In this document: positions 1 to 12,578 of the stretch, piece after piece
How the letters are laid out: the number at the start of each line of letters is the position of its first letter
How positions within the stretch are numbered: the stretch's first letter is position 1
Assembly (NCBI GenBank): GCA_036898135.1
Contig: CM072511.1
Span: 163,199,564-163,263,563 of the forward strand
Length of the DNA: 64,000 nt
Direction: 5' to 3'
DNA from: Oncomelania hupensis
Lineage: Eukaryota > Mollusca > Gastropoda > Littorinimorpha > Pomatiopsidae
Position numbers and translations under genes: made by a program
The notes under the pieces: generated by a model
Database searches by the model: none
Told to the model about the DNA's origin: nothing
What the model saw: the letters and a program-made list of their open reading frames with translations, nothing else

Positions 1-120
1 TCACTTTCCGCCTCATCACATCTTACCCTTTGGATGTCGCAGTTGCATCATGCACTCCTCTTCACACGTTATTCATACAGCATCATGACTTCTTAGTACA
101 ACGACCCTCCCTCATCCAAG

Positions 121-158
121 TCCCCTATACGCTTATGTGTCCGGGTAGGTTAATCTAC
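121..158 (+). repeat. SINE 3'-end fragment (plus orientation)
   Basis: A 38-bp stretch whose reverse complement (ending attaacgtccccggacacat-like) recurs at 13441-13476, 34416-34454 and 59264-59286. It looks like the terminal domain of a dispersed SINE. Here the match is imperfect and no promoter-bearing head is attached. Confidence 0.4.
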
Positions 159-265
159 ATGCCTGCCTGCCTGCCATCGCCTCTGAAGTCCGTGAATGGT
201 ATGGGATCCCTTGGGACTACCCTCGCTTTCACGATAAAAGACAAGCAAACACAGACAAGAACTCG

Positions 266-465
266 GGGGGCCGGGTAGCTCAGTTGGTAAGAGCGTCTTG
301 CTAGTAACCGAAAGGTCGCTGGTTCGAATCCCGGATTGGTCAATGTGTGATCATATTATTTTCCCCTTTACCAACAACTGGCCCGCTGGTGTCAGTATAA
401 ATCGGTCCAGTAGTCACCTATATGCGAAAGTGTCGTGTGACTATAATCTACAAACAAACAAACAA
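266..465 (+). mobile_element. tRNA-derived SINE with perfect 11-bp target duplication
   Basis: A tRNA-like head starts near 271. An A-box-like stretch (tagctcagttgg) lies at 276-287 and a B box (ggttcgaatcc) near 318-329. A ~120-bp unrelated body and a (CAAA)n tail follow. The 200-bp unit is bracketed by acaagaactcg at 255-265 and at 466-476, a perfect 11-bp target-site duplication, so both ends are fixed by sequence. It would be transcribed by Pol III and mobilised by a LINE in trans (known for the class). It is not a tRNA gene: the acceptor stem does not pair and the unit continues into the body and tail. Confidence 0.8.
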
Positions 466-544
466 ACAAGAACTCGAGGAAGTAGGCGATGCTTGGCTAT
501 GCTTCAGGGTGGTATTACGTATTTATTTATTTATTTTATTTTAT

Positions 545-957
545 TTAATCGTTCTTATTTAGCGCTTTTCCAGCTCAAGAGCTGCTCAAGGCGCTGGCCG
601 ATACAGGATCTAACTCAAGCCGCCCGAGGCCTTTGGGCGCATCGTAATAACGCTCCGACAACTGAGCACAATCCTGGGCAGCCAGGGTTGGGGGAGAAGG
701 ACCTAGGTGCTTGCTGGGTGTGTTCTTGTCACCGGCACTCACCCGTCTAGGACATGAGCCTCAGGATCTTTAAAGTCCGTTATGATGGAATGTATGCGCC
801 ACAGACTAGACCTCGGTTTATACTCTCATCCGAAGGAGTAGGAAACGGGAGTAAAGTCGTCTTTCCCAAGGACACAACACAATGCCCCGGCCTGGGCTCG
901 AACCCGGGACCTTCAGATCCGCAAGCCAAAGCTCTACCATTAGGCCGTCAACTTTGA
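545..957 (-). mobile_element. SINE with tRNA-like head and GCGCCTTGAGCAGC 3' domain
   Basis: Read on the minus strand, the head lies at about 957-890 with a B-box-like gggttcgagcc. A ~270-bp body follows, then a 3' domain (agcgccttgagcagctc, then aaaagcgct) and a (TAAA)n tail at the left edge. A near full-length sister is at 58843-59250 (-). Partial copies are at 6484-6628, 32468-32573, 43436-43485, 44522-44825, 58110-58275, 61232-61537 and 62755-62835. ORFs in it are shadows. Confidence 0.7.
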
Positions 958-2027
958 TTACCATTGACAGCCGACTTTGACACCTGGGCTGTTACACGTT
1001 GGTACTCAATTGGACACCATGCGCTGTCTGAAACCCAGCTGTAATAAAATTGTTACACAATTATGGTACTGCTATTATAGGACTGACGATAAAATGCGGT
1101 CACAAATTACCACGCGGGTGCCACACATTTGATTTAAAACGGTTACATTAACCGTTACTTCACAACCGTTACTACAAGGGGTACACTTGTTACAAAACAC
1201 TTACACGACGGTTACATAATCATAACCGCTGTTACTAGGTTGTTACACTGTAGTTACACAAAGCGGTTGCAAGGCAAGGCAACGGTTACCCAACTATTAT
1301 GAGGCGGTTTGCATTGTCACAGAGTCAATCGAGCGTTACTGCGAAGCCAGAAGAAAGGGAGGGGGTAAGGGGGGGGGGGTAGAAAATAGGGGAGGAAGGG
1401 TAAACACTGCAGGTTTCAGAAGTTAATGAGGAGATAACCTGTGTTCACGTTTCTCTCTCTTTTGACAGTACCGATAACTCCCGTCATGCACAGTTACTTT
1501 TTCCTGGCCCTTCAACTCCGGAAGTAACCATATCCCTACCCCCACCCTTCTCTCTATCACACTCCATCCCTTTCCTCTCCCTTTCGCTCTCTCTCCATGC
1601 GATTATGTCGGAGTCTGTGATTGGCCCATTGTTTATCCTTATAATTTTTTTTGTTAAAAAAAAAAAACAACAAAACACCACACTTTTATGATGGTAAAAT
1701 ATCTTGGGTTTAAAACAACAATAACAATAACGACAACAACAACGACAGCAACAACAACAACAACATTCTCTCTGACGATTTAGGTGAAGGCTTTTTAACT
1801 GGGTTTACTCCTAGGCGCTATAATCCTTGAAGAAAGAGCTACGTCTGAAACGTGTCAGCTGCCTTTAGATCCCAGTCCAAGTTTACTTGACTTTTATTTT
1901 GTCTTTGATGTTTTTAACTTGTCAAAAGGCAAGAGTTTATAGGCCATAAAATATAAAATATTCAACTTTGCTTTTTGTGTATTTTGTCTGAGTGGTATTA
2001 GGCACCCAGAGTTTTCCAGCCACCCAC
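958..2027. other. No gene seen; GTTAC-rich and low-complexity DNA
   Basis: The first ~350 bp are unusually rich in ggttac/gttacac words without a clean period. Then come a G-rich run (1355-1400), a CT-rich stretch (1450-1600), an A run near 1660 and (ACA)n-like sequence at 1712-1765. No coding frame with recognisable protein content is present. Confidence 0.5.
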
Positions 2028-2285
2028 TTTTTTCTAAGTACGCAGGAGTGCTCTTTTAGTGCATGGGGGTGCAGTTGTAGTGCATGAGAGTGTTTTAAGT
2101 ACATAGGAGTGCTCTATCCGGGACGGAGAAAATACAGTGAATTTTCGGAAAATTTTTGAACAAAATTCGACCTATTTCGTCGCCTATAGGAGACGAATTA
2201 GGTCAACTTTTTAAAAAAGGGTTCGGGTAAGGGCTAGTTGCAGAGCTATCCCTAACCCTTGCCCTGACCCTTTTCTGTCAAAAAT
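2028..2285. repeat. Inverted-repeat family with telomere-like core, copy 1
   Basis: It contains agtgcagttgtagtgcat-type words, then a hairpin with 13-bp arms (2169-2181 and 2192-2204, one mismatch; gacctatttcgtc against gacgaattaggtc). A second inverted segment (2215-2275) pairs ggttcgggtaagggct with ccctaacccttgccctgaccc. The same three modules occur in the same order at 48580-49335, and partly at 4335-4480. No coding capacity is visible. Confidence 0.55.
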
Positions 2286-2544
2286 CACTTTCCGATTCCT
2301 ACATTCTTAGTAAAACTCAGTCTGAGATGTTTTACATACTTGTGTGTGTGCGTATTTGCGTGTGTGCGTGTTTGTGCGTGCGTGTGTATGAGTGTTCGTG
2401 TTTGTGCGCGCGTGTGGGTGTGTGTTTGTGTGTGTGAGTGTGCGCGATTTGTTATACGGGAGGAGGGAGTGTTTGTGTGTGTGGTGTTAGTGTCTGTTTT
2501 TGTGTTGTGTATGTGTGTTTGTGTTTGTTTATTTATATGTGCGA

Positions 2545-2725
2545 CTGTGTGTAAATACGTAATGTCTGTTTGTAAATACGTAATGTTTGTGTGTATATAC
2601 GTAAGTCTGTGTGTAAATACGTAAAGTCTGTGTAAATACGTAATGTCTGGGTGTAAATACGTTATGTCTGGGGGTAAATACGTTATGTCTGGGTGTAAAT
2701 ACGTAATGTCTGGGTGTAAATACGT
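2545..2725. repeat. 20-bp minisatellite, left part
   Basis: About nine units of gtgtaaatacgtaatgtctg with small variants. The array is cut at 2725/2726 by a LINE fragment and resumes at 3004. Confidence 0.85.
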
Positions 2726-3003
2726 GCTCACAGTGGTGAAGAAACGGAAACTCCGATGGTACGGCCACGTCACCAGATCATTAGGCCTTGCAAAGAACAT
2801 CGTGCAAGGCACAGTGCAAGGAGGTAGAAGAAGAGGAAGACAAAAAAGAGTTGGTAGGACAACATTCGAGAATAGACTGGCTTGACACTGAGCGAAGCCA
2901 TCAGGTATGCTGTGGACAGGGAAAGATGGAGTGCGCTGGTTAAACGATCATCTGTAGTGCCCCAACGACTTCCGAGTTACGGGATAGGTTAGGATAGAAT
3001 AGG
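2726..3003 (+). mobile_element. 5'-truncated RTE-like LINE fragment inside minisatellite
   Basis: It matches the last ~275 bp of the intact LINE at 14681-18021. The frame reads the C-terminal VVKKRKLRWYGHVTR-type region, then the 3' end with cgagttacgggatagg and a short GGATA-like tail. It is broken by indels and substitutions. aaatacgt lies at both junctions (2718-2725 and 3004-3011), consistent with target duplication, though the array itself supplies that word. Confidence 0.8.
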
Positions 3004-3087
3004 AAATACGTAATGCCTGGGTGTCAATACGTAATGTCTGGGTGTAAATACGTAATGTCTGGGTGTAAATACGTAATGTATGGGTGC
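3004..3087. repeat. 20-bp minisatellite, right part
   Basis: Four further units of the taaatacgtaatgtctgggt repeat continue the array interrupted at 2726. Confidence 0.8.
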
Positions 3088-3620
3088 TTGTGCGAGTGTG
3101 CCAGTCTGTCTATCTGTCTGTAGGTCATTTACAAAGTCACGTGTTCAACCAAAAAGCAAACGTTGCCCATTGCGCTAAAACAAGCCCCAGCCCTCGCCTG
3201 CGGTGGGAACGCCCAGGTATTGACCTAATCACCGCCGCACTCTCTTGCAGCGCGTAGTGATACAGGGGTTCAAAGGCAGAGCGAGGGCGGATTTTGAAAT
3301 GTGACCGGCATCAAAGATTAACCCGCCTTGGTCAGGTGTCAAGCTTCAAACGTTAACTCTTTCTTCCCTCACACCGTGATTTATTGATAGTTGGAGGAAC
3401 TTTGGAACCGGAGCACAAGTTTGAGAATCGGTGGGTAGTGGAGGGGTGCAGGTGGGGAGGGGGAGAGGGACGTGAAGGGGCTTTCCAGAGCAAGGTTACA
3501 AAGGCAACGCATTGCACAGTAAGGAACTGAAACACGCTGGAAGGGCAAATAATTGTGACTAGCTGCAGAAAGATACGATCTAAGCATTTACTCAAAGACC
3601 TTTAGTCCAAATGGAACCTC
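3088..3620. other. No gene seen
   Basis: Mixed-composition DNA with a GT/GA-rich patch near 3430-3480. No conserved protein-like frame or known repeat recognised. Confidence 0.4.
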
Positions 3621-3654
3621 TACTACTGCTGCTGCTGCTACAACTACTACTACA

Positions 3655-3702
<48 letters not shown>
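3621..3702. repeat. (ACT)n trinucleotide microsatellite
   Basis: Nearly pure act/tac triplets with a short gct interruption. The ORFs across it are repeat translations. Confidence 0.95.
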
Positions 3703-3704
<2 letters not shown>

Positions 3705-4111
3705 CTCTTCTGGTGCTGTCGAAACCCTGTAGTCGAAGAACAAAACGCACACATCAAAAGGCGGCTTGCCACCGATAGCGATCTGGTAACGGCGATACGT
3801 TGGTCTGGTGCAAGATTGTTGTCCGACTGTGCGACACAACTTTGATAGCGATTTGAAGATAGATCTGCTGGCACGTCTTGCTGCACGATACAAGTGTTGC
3901 TGCACGATGTGCAAGTCTTGCTTCTTTGTATACAAGTCTTTGCTGCATGACATACACGTCTAACTGCACGATACAAAATCGTGCTGCCCAATGTGTCATT
4001 GTACTGTCCAGGATTGCACAACTGTATTACAATTGTACCACACAGTATTGAACATTGTACAATATACGAAGGTACGAAAGGTCACCTGCTGACAGCAAAG
4101 CACTGGCAGTG

Positions 4112-4214
<103 letters not shown>

Positions 4215-4334
4215 TGTATTCTAGGCACATAACAACGTTTTCACAACATACACACACACACACACACCCACACACACCCCCCCCACACACACACACACAG
4301 TGTTATCATGACTTTCCTGAAACGCCACATACGT

Positions 4335-4480
4335 TGTGCTGACAATGGGTCATATTTCGTCCCCTTTTTTTAAGTACTTTTAAGTGTTCGAACACTAACC
4401 CTAACCCTAACCCAGCCCTAACCCTAACGGATCATTGTTCTGACGTCAAAACAATTAGGTCTGCCAAAACAAGTTACGTA
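4335..4480. repeat. Inverted-repeat family copy 2 with interstitial CCCTAA motifs
   Basis: A gggtcatatttcgtcccc segment is followed by a cluster at 4396-4431 of ctaaccctaaccctaaccc type, interrupted once by cagc. This is a short interstitial telomere-like tract. Flanking words (gacctatttcgtc-like, caattaggtc) match the modules at 2028-2285 and 48580-49335. It may be a degenerate member of that family rather than a true telomere relic. Confidence 0.5.
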
Positions 4481-4589
4481 GATGTTCACTGGTTTGTCCA
4501 GATAACACCGTGTAAACATGCCCACCCTCACACCCACACACACCCACACCGCCTCCCCCCACACACATTTACATATAAACATAAATACA

Positions 4590-4995
4590 TATGTGGCGGA
4601 TTGGGAGGCGACTGGTGCACGCTTGGGAGTAAGATTTTCTACCTTCTATTTGCTGGTTAGACTAGCCTTGGGTGGCTCCTGCTGTGCAGAATCCTTTGGA
4701 GTGGCCATTAGGTTATGCAGGACAAGGCGACATGACATTTGTTCTCCCAGGCTGCCCGTTTTTTTCTTCTGCTTTTAGTGGTGAGCAGGACTATATAGTC
4801 GGCAGGCATTTTATGCTAGCCAGTGGCAGTGACTTTGCAGAGAGTGTCGTGGCACTAGTAGCCCCTTCACCGCATTGCAGGGCAAATATTTTTATGTCCC
4901 TCTCACGAGGGATAAATCAAAATAACAGTTCGAGTCGGGCAGTGTTCTCAAGGTGGTGGCCGAGAGATGGGAGTCAAAAACTCCGCTCGGCTACA
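4590..4995 (+). repeat. Unclassified dispersed repeat, copy 1, with (CATA)n tail
   Basis: 4590-4900 aligns with 8541-8858 over nearly its whole length (both begin tatgtggcgga(a)t gggaggcgactgg and share gtggctcctgctgtgcagaa). A diverged minus-strand relative lies at 30182-30352. It ends in a (CATA)n run at 4996-5060, as expected of a retroposon tail. The frames are short and unconserved in length. Not recognised. Confidence 0.6.
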
Positions 4996-5060
4996 CACAT
5001 ATACATACATACATACATACATACATACATACATACATACATACATACATACATACATAC

Positions 5061-5299
5061 TTAGTTAGTGATTGTTTCACATATGCTTTCTTACTCATTC
5101 ATATATCATAAATAAGCAATAACAATATATTTCTGTTATATAATTATGTCGTGATATTAATTTTTGTTCATGTTATTTCATTTATTTTAATTTTAAGTTA
5201 ATCTGTTTCTAATTTGATATGTTGTCTAATATCACAGATGTGAATAGACGTTAATTTAAATAAATAAATTTGACATAAGCGTGTATATCCTTGACATGT
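5061..5299. other. AT-rich DNA; probable 3' region of the adjacent LINE remnant
   Basis: AT-rich sequence with a taaataaata run near 5257, where the tail of the minus-strand LINE remnant at 5300-5648 would fall. No gene seen. Confidence 0.4.
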
Positions 5300-5648
5300 A
5301 AGAACATTAAAAACCAAGGAAGAAAAGAAGTATATCAAAATAAACAGTCTGTCGGAGTGGGTGGTCAAACTGGCGGACCAGTGAGGCGGAAAGAGATGAG
5401 CTTTGAGAGCTGAGAGTGTATGTAGGTTTTGCTGCGAAGACAAATGGGCAGTTTGGACCAAAAATAGAGAAGGAGCGTGAACCTGCAGACACATGTTTTG
5501 AGCAAGGAATGCGAAGGGGGATAGTATCAGAAGCAGACCGGAGATTACGAGATGGCAAGTAGAGCTCAAGGCAGTCAGATAGGTATGATGGTGCAGAATC
5601 AGAGAGACACTTAATGATAGCAAAAAAGGCAGATGAGGGACGCGGCAC
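5300..5648 (-). pseudogene. CR1/L2-type LINE, C-terminal reverse-transcriptase region remnant
   Basis: The minus frame at 5307-5648 contains APSYLSDCLELYLPSR, NLRSAS and RSFSIFGP. Their order and spacing are typical of the C-terminal tail of CR1/L2-group ORF2 proteins. There is no catalytic RT core, so this is a 5'-truncated remnant. The same C-terminal region from another element is at 18492-18700. Confidence 0.7.
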
Positions 5649-5732
5649 AGCCTATTCATAATTCGCCAAAACACGAGCCCTGTTAAGATGTAGTCCATAT
5701 CTCCGTAGAACAATATTACATGTGTAGACACC

Positions 5733-5788
5733 CGGATCTGTGGTGCCCCTACGACCTCCGAGTTACGGGATAGGATAGGATAGGAAAC
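5733..5788 (+). mobile_element. Extreme 3' end of the RTE-like LINE
   Basis: 56 bp matching the last bases of the family (tctgtggtgcccctacgacc then cgagttacgggatagg) and ending in a (GGATA)n tail. A strongly 5'-truncated insertion. Confidence 0.8.
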
Positions 5789-6045
5789 ATCCGGAGGTCA
5801 CAATCTGCAAGCCACCGGCCGCATTGCAGAGACTGGATCGTTGATCTTGGGTACCAATAGCGCGTCTGTGGTGGAGATCAAATTGCGCACGCACTTATAA
5901 CAAGTCCAATTCACGCCAACAGTAAGAATTAATGACTAGATCGGTTTGCTGATATCATTTATTCCTACGTTCTGTAGGTCTAATACTTGCCAACATTATA
6001 ATTTATGCTTCGTGTCCGACCAATCCAAAGGTCGTCTGCTATAGC

Positions 6046-6388
6046 CCTTGAGTGAGTTAACTTATCTCCCTTATAATACCTATAGCCTCTTGGTGAGTTT
6101 TCTCCCTTATTATAGCTACTGGGTGAATGATCTCTCTTATGAAACCTATAGCCACTGGGTGAATTATCTCCCTTAAAATACCCATAGCCACTGGGTGAAT
6201 TATCTCTCATATAATACATATACCCACTGAATTATCTCCCTTATGATACCTATAGCCAATGTGTGAATTATCTCCCTTAAAATACCTATAGCCACTGGAT
6301 GAATTATCTCCATTATAATGCATATAGCCACTGAATTATCTCCCTTATAATACCTATAGGCACTAAATGAGCTATCTCCCTCATAAAA
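6046..6388. repeat. 36-bp minisatellite
   Basis: About nine imperfect units of a gaattatctcccttaaaata / cctatagccactgggt pattern. The period is a multiple of three, so minus-strand frames show a 12-residue repeat. I read this as incidental. Confidence 0.8.
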
Positions 6389-6483
6389 ACATGAAAAACA
6401 CCGAGATACCGATGAGTGACTCAACGACGTCAGCGTGTCTTGGACGGTATTGCTGTGGCTGCTCCTATCTCCGACTGGTTCTT

Positions 6484-6628
6484 GGAAAGGACCTAGCACT
6501 TGCTGGGCATGCAGATGGGACTGGTGGCGCTCACCCGTCTAGGACGTGAGCGTCTGGATCTTTGAAGTCCGCGCGATAAAATGCAGACTAGACCTCGGTC
6601 TACACTCTCATCCCTCCGGCGGAGCACA
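6484..6628 (-). mobile_element. Partial SINE (GCGCCTTGAGCAGC family)
   Basis: It matches the central body of the SINE at 545-957, sharing gctcacccgtctaggacgtg, ggatctttgaagtcc and agactagacctcggt. Head and 3' end are missing. Confidence 0.65.
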
Positions 6629-7260
<632 letters not shown>

Positions 7261-7354
7261 ACATTTGGACATCGTCCGTTTACTTTTCCAAAAAGCATAG
7301 TTACACATTACAAACACAAACTTCTTCGGGACACCAGCCCATATAAGAAGAAGA

Positions 7355-7402
<48 letters not shown>

Positions 7403-7406
<4 letters not shown>

Positions 7407-8540
7407 GGGAGGGTGGGGGGAAGTGAAGTTGGTGTGGAAGGGGGGGGGGAGCAGAGGATGGTGAAGGCGTATTAGGACGAATTAAATTTATTGTCATGTG
7501 CCAGCGGTAGCCCGTTGTTGACACAGTGCGATACATAATGTTGAGAGTTTTGGGGACTTTCACTCTACACTACATATCCCACACTTCCTACCCCATAGCC
7601 TGTACCCCATAGCCTGTACCCCCTACCCAGTACCCCACAACTCGTGCACCCGTAGCCAATCTCCCCATTTGCATTCCCTTGCAGATCTGTTACCTGCCAA
7701 CATCGGGTTCGCCCAGTGAAGGTTTGTCCGAAGGTTAGGTTTTATCTACAGTCTTCACCACCTTTTTAAGGTACCGCACTTTACTTTGCCAATATCTTCA
7801 TTATCTGCGCTCCCCCCTGGTGTTACGTCACACCATAGTGAACACTGTTCATTATCTCCATGCCATCTCCTTACGTCACTCAAATTTCCCTGCACTATGT
7901 ACCATGCCGGCCCCACCAGTGCACACACAGTCTTTGCAACAAGTCTTTTGCCATTATCACGCCCTCACCTCCTGATCCGCATCGCACACCGCCCTTACCC
8001 TAACGCTTCCGACATGATCATACCACCTAACGCCCTTGTCAAACCGTACAGCGCCCTTGCCTTACTCTTCACTACCCTTACCATTATACATACCGCCCTT
8101 ACCACTTTACATACCGACCTTGCAACTTTTACAGACCGCCCTTACCACTTCATTCACTGTTCTGACTACTTTATCCTACCTCAGCCTTCCATTGAGAAAA
8201 CAGAGAGAGAGAGTCACTGACAGAGATTGTAATTAGACCCCCTGCAACCTCGGGTAGAGAGCGCTTAGCAGGTGTCAGCAGAATGTCGCCTCGCGTGTTG
8301 CAGGCAGATTTATTGGCGGTTTATTTACCCAGGTCGCGTCTCCGCTCTCTGTGTCCAAGAGCATACACTGAGTGCTTTCCACCAACACTAACGTGTTGGT
8401 TGCCGTTCGCGCGAACTGCTATGGCAAACTAAAAAACTGAAAAGTTCAACTACTAGAGACACAAATGCAAGCAAAAAGAGATCAGCACATCCAAACAGGC
8501 AAAGTCTGTGGTTTGTAAGCCAACAAACCTCTTTAATAAA
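7403..8540. other. No gene seen; short internal repeats
   Basis: It contains a catagcctgtacccc-type repeat (7598-7640) and a region (7780-8170) rich in cgcccttaccactttaca-like words, which explains the 144-residue frame there. No protein domain recognised. Confidence 0.45.
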
Positions 8541-8858
8541 TATGTGGCGGAATGGGAGGCGACTGGTTCAAGCTTGGGAGAGAGGTTGTCTACCTTCCAT
8601 TTGTTGGTTAGTCTAGCCTTGGGTGGCTCCTGCTGTGCAGAATCCTTTGGAATGGCCATTGGGTTATGCAGGACAAGGCGACACATTTGTTCTCCCTGGC
8701 TGACCGCTCGTCTTCTGCTTTTGGTGATGAGCAGGACTACATAGGCATTTTATGCAAGTCAGTGGCAGTGACTTTGCAGAGAGTGTCGTGGCACTATTAG
8801 CCGGCAAACCGGTTTACTATTAACACGCTTCGCCGCCTTGCAGGGCAAATATTTGTAT
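8541..8858 (+). repeat. Unclassified dispersed repeat, copy 2
   Basis: Second copy of the repeat at 4590-4995. It ends abruptly at tgcagggcaaatatttg, where an RTE-like LINE fragment begins (8862). Confidence 0.6.
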
Positions 8859-8861
8859 GGA

Positions 8862-9640
8862 TCTTGAGGTGGTGTCAAGCCTCTGTACCAGATGTTCAAT
8901 TTCTTGTTCTGGGTCTTGAGGTGGTGTCAAGCCTCTGTACCAGATGTTCAATTTCTTGTTCCTCTCCAGCCAATCCATCAATGTCATCCGCTAAACGGAG
9001 GTTGGAGATCGCTCTACCCCCTATGCTGACTGTGTTTTCATGGTCTGAAAAGGCATCTAACATGATGGTCTCTAGGAAGATGTTGAAGAGTGCTGGGGAG
9101 AGTAGGCATCCTAGATGCCAACAAAGCTGCATGGCAGACTCAGTCAAACGCTTTCATGAAGTCTACAAACACATGATATAGGAGTTGGTGGTGCTGTAGG
9201 TATTTCTCTCAGATTATTCTGAGGTTGAAAATATGCTCAGTGGTACTTCGCCCTGCCCTGAATCCAGCTTGTTCTTCAGCTATGATTTGTTCAGCTTGGG
9301 GTTTTAACCTGTTGAGTATTATTTCCAGGAGGACTTTGCTAGGTTGGCTGATGAGGCTGATGGTGCGGTAGTTTTGACAGTCCCGCTGACTTCCCCGTCA
9401 GCGACTGCACTGCTGCCTCAACTTCTTGGAGAATTGGGAGGATTTGTTAAACTTCTCTTTTCTGGGGACATGCTAAAACTGCTGGGTCTCCGTTTGGTGA
9501 GTGGTTGTAAAGGAAGAGCAGTACTCTGTCCATCTAGCCAAGACTTCTTGTTCTTCTGTAAGGCACCAGGCGGACTTGCAGAGACCTTGGGCTGTTTTAA
9601 CACTTGTCAACCGCTTCACGGTCTAGTGACCTCTCCTGTG
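8862..9640 (-). pseudogene. Decayed internal RTE-like LINE fragment
   Basis: Colinear with 15.4-16.4 kb of the intact LINE, but with a 52-bp tandem duplication (8862-8913 / 8914-8965) and internal deletions near 9110 and 9380. The minus strand still reads LLSPALFNIFLE and ADDIDGLAGEEQE, the RT motif B and C regions. It is non-functional: no start, frame broken, neither LINE end present. Confidence 0.75.
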
Positions 9641-10720
<1,080 letters not shown>

Positions 10721-11801
10721 AACAGCAACAAATTGCAGACGGCTTCTGAGGGTTACGATACCAGAATTGTGACCCAAAGAAATACGTCACTACTGTAAAC
10801 ATCTTTACCGATCACTGGCCTTAACCCTCATCCTAGCTCTCCGTCACATTCTAGGCGTTTCCTTGTTATTCTGACCATCTGAAGACGTCTTCTGCACTGA
10901 CGGCCAGTTAAAAAACAAGAGGGTGTCTCTTTCTAAGGTGCTATTGCACAAGCACTGCAGAACCAGCCTCTTACAGACGGCTGGGAAACAAAACGGCGCC
11001 CCCTGGTGACAAGCGGTCGTCTATCTCCTACGGTTGGCGTCTTTTGTGTGTGTGTGTGCGAAAGAATGCAGGAACGAAGTGTAAAGTATCTTGTTCACCG
11101 CCGCACTGCGTGAGGAGAACAGTAATGGCGCGATGACGACATCTATCTTTTATCCATTATCGAGATAACCAGGCGACGAAAAGCAGGGAACAGTATTGGA
11201 TGTCTGTGTAGATTTAGGAAAGAATGTGTTTGTGATGTAGCGACTGTCAGTCAAGGGGAAGCCAAGTCAAGTTGCTCAGCGGGGAGAGGACGCTTGAAAA
11301 ACGTGGATTCCATTGTGGATGGTGCACGACGGGGCAGTTTTCTTTCAAAGGAGTCGATTTTCCGTTTTACGGTGGTCTACTTTCACCCCGTGTCGCCCCA
11401 GAGGAATATTAAAGAACCCGTTATTCTGTGATTCAGTTAAAGGGGCTGGTTATAGGATGAAATAATCAATCATTGAGTTAGGTCGGGTTAAGGACGAAGG
11501 GTTTACGGCTGAAATGAGAATTTACGCAGAATGTTTAGGTCAACTTTAAAGGGAGTACCATGGATTTTTGTTTATATTTTTTGTGATAATGGGTTTACTG
11601 GGGAAATCTTATTGTTATCACAATAAACGATGATATAATGGGCAATAGTTGCCCCAGCTTTGCAATACAGGCGTCTCTTCTTTGTTTCGAAACAAACAAA
11701 AACACCGCCACCACCACCCCCAAAAAAATAAAAAATCTGCCTTCTATAAATGCTTTCGCAGCGGAGCTGTTTTTATTTATAGAATCACCCTTGATACTAT
11801 T
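10721..11801. other. No gene seen
   Basis: About 1.1 kb of apparently unique DNA. No frame over 75 codons and no recognised repeat apart from a short A/C-rich run near 11690-11735. Confidence 0.4.
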
Positions 11802-12499
11802 ATCCTATCCTATCCTATTCCATAACTCGGAAGTCGCAGGGGCACCACAGATGATCGTTTAACCAGCGTACTCCATCTTTCGCTGTCCTTAGCAACCCTG
11901 ATTGTTTCGCTCAGTGTCAAACCAGTCCATTCTCGAATGTTGTCCTCCTACCTCTTTTTCGGCCTCCCTCTTCTTCTACCTCTTTGCACTGTGCCTTGCA
12001 GGATGGTCTTTGCAAGACCTGATGATCTGGTGACGTGGCCATACCATCGGAGTTTCCGTTTTTTCACCACTGTGAGCAGGTCATCGTTTTGTCCAATGGC
12101 TTGTGTGATGGTCTGTCGGACTTCGTCGTTGGTGATGTGTTGGGTATAGGAAATGCCCAGAAGTCTTCTGTAGCACCTCATCTCCATGCTTTGTATTCTT
12201 CGTTGTAGATCTCCTATGAGGGTCCATGCTTCGCAAGCATATAGGAAGATGGAGATGACAAAGGAGCGCAGCAGTCTTACTTTGGAATGTAGACTGATGG
12301 TCCTGTCTTTCCAATTGGGCTTCAACCTTGTTAGGGAAGCAGTTGTTTGTGCGATCCTGGAGAGGACTTCCTGTCGGGACCCATTGTCTGATACAATGGC
12401 TCCTAAATATTTGAAGCTATGCACTGTGTTGAGGGATTGGTCTTGGACTTTGATGTCCGTGTTGATGCCATTGGTGTTGTTGGTCATCATTTTGGTCTG
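11802..12499 (-). pseudogene. 5'-truncated RTE-like LINE copy
   Basis: The 3' end is a (TCCTA)n run at 11802-11820 (plus strand). The frame covers about the last 215 residues of the intact LINE (VSDNGSRQEVLSRIAQTT; LRSFVISIFLYACEAW; KKRKLRWYGHVTR). It is interrupted at the conserved KKRWEDN position, where the Trp codon is a stop. Homology ends at ggtct (12499). Confidence 0.85.
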
Positions 12500-12578
12500 C
12501 GGGAAGATTACAGGCACAATACGACAGTTGTGTGCCTGAAACTCTATAGCAAAAGCGATAGATAGCACACACAGGCTT

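Noticed and set aside
1820..1860. Penelope-like or hammerhead-ribozyme-type end (ttgaagaaagagctacgtct gaaacg)
   Set aside because: Resembles such ends only loosely; no ctgatgag core and no PLE protein nearby.
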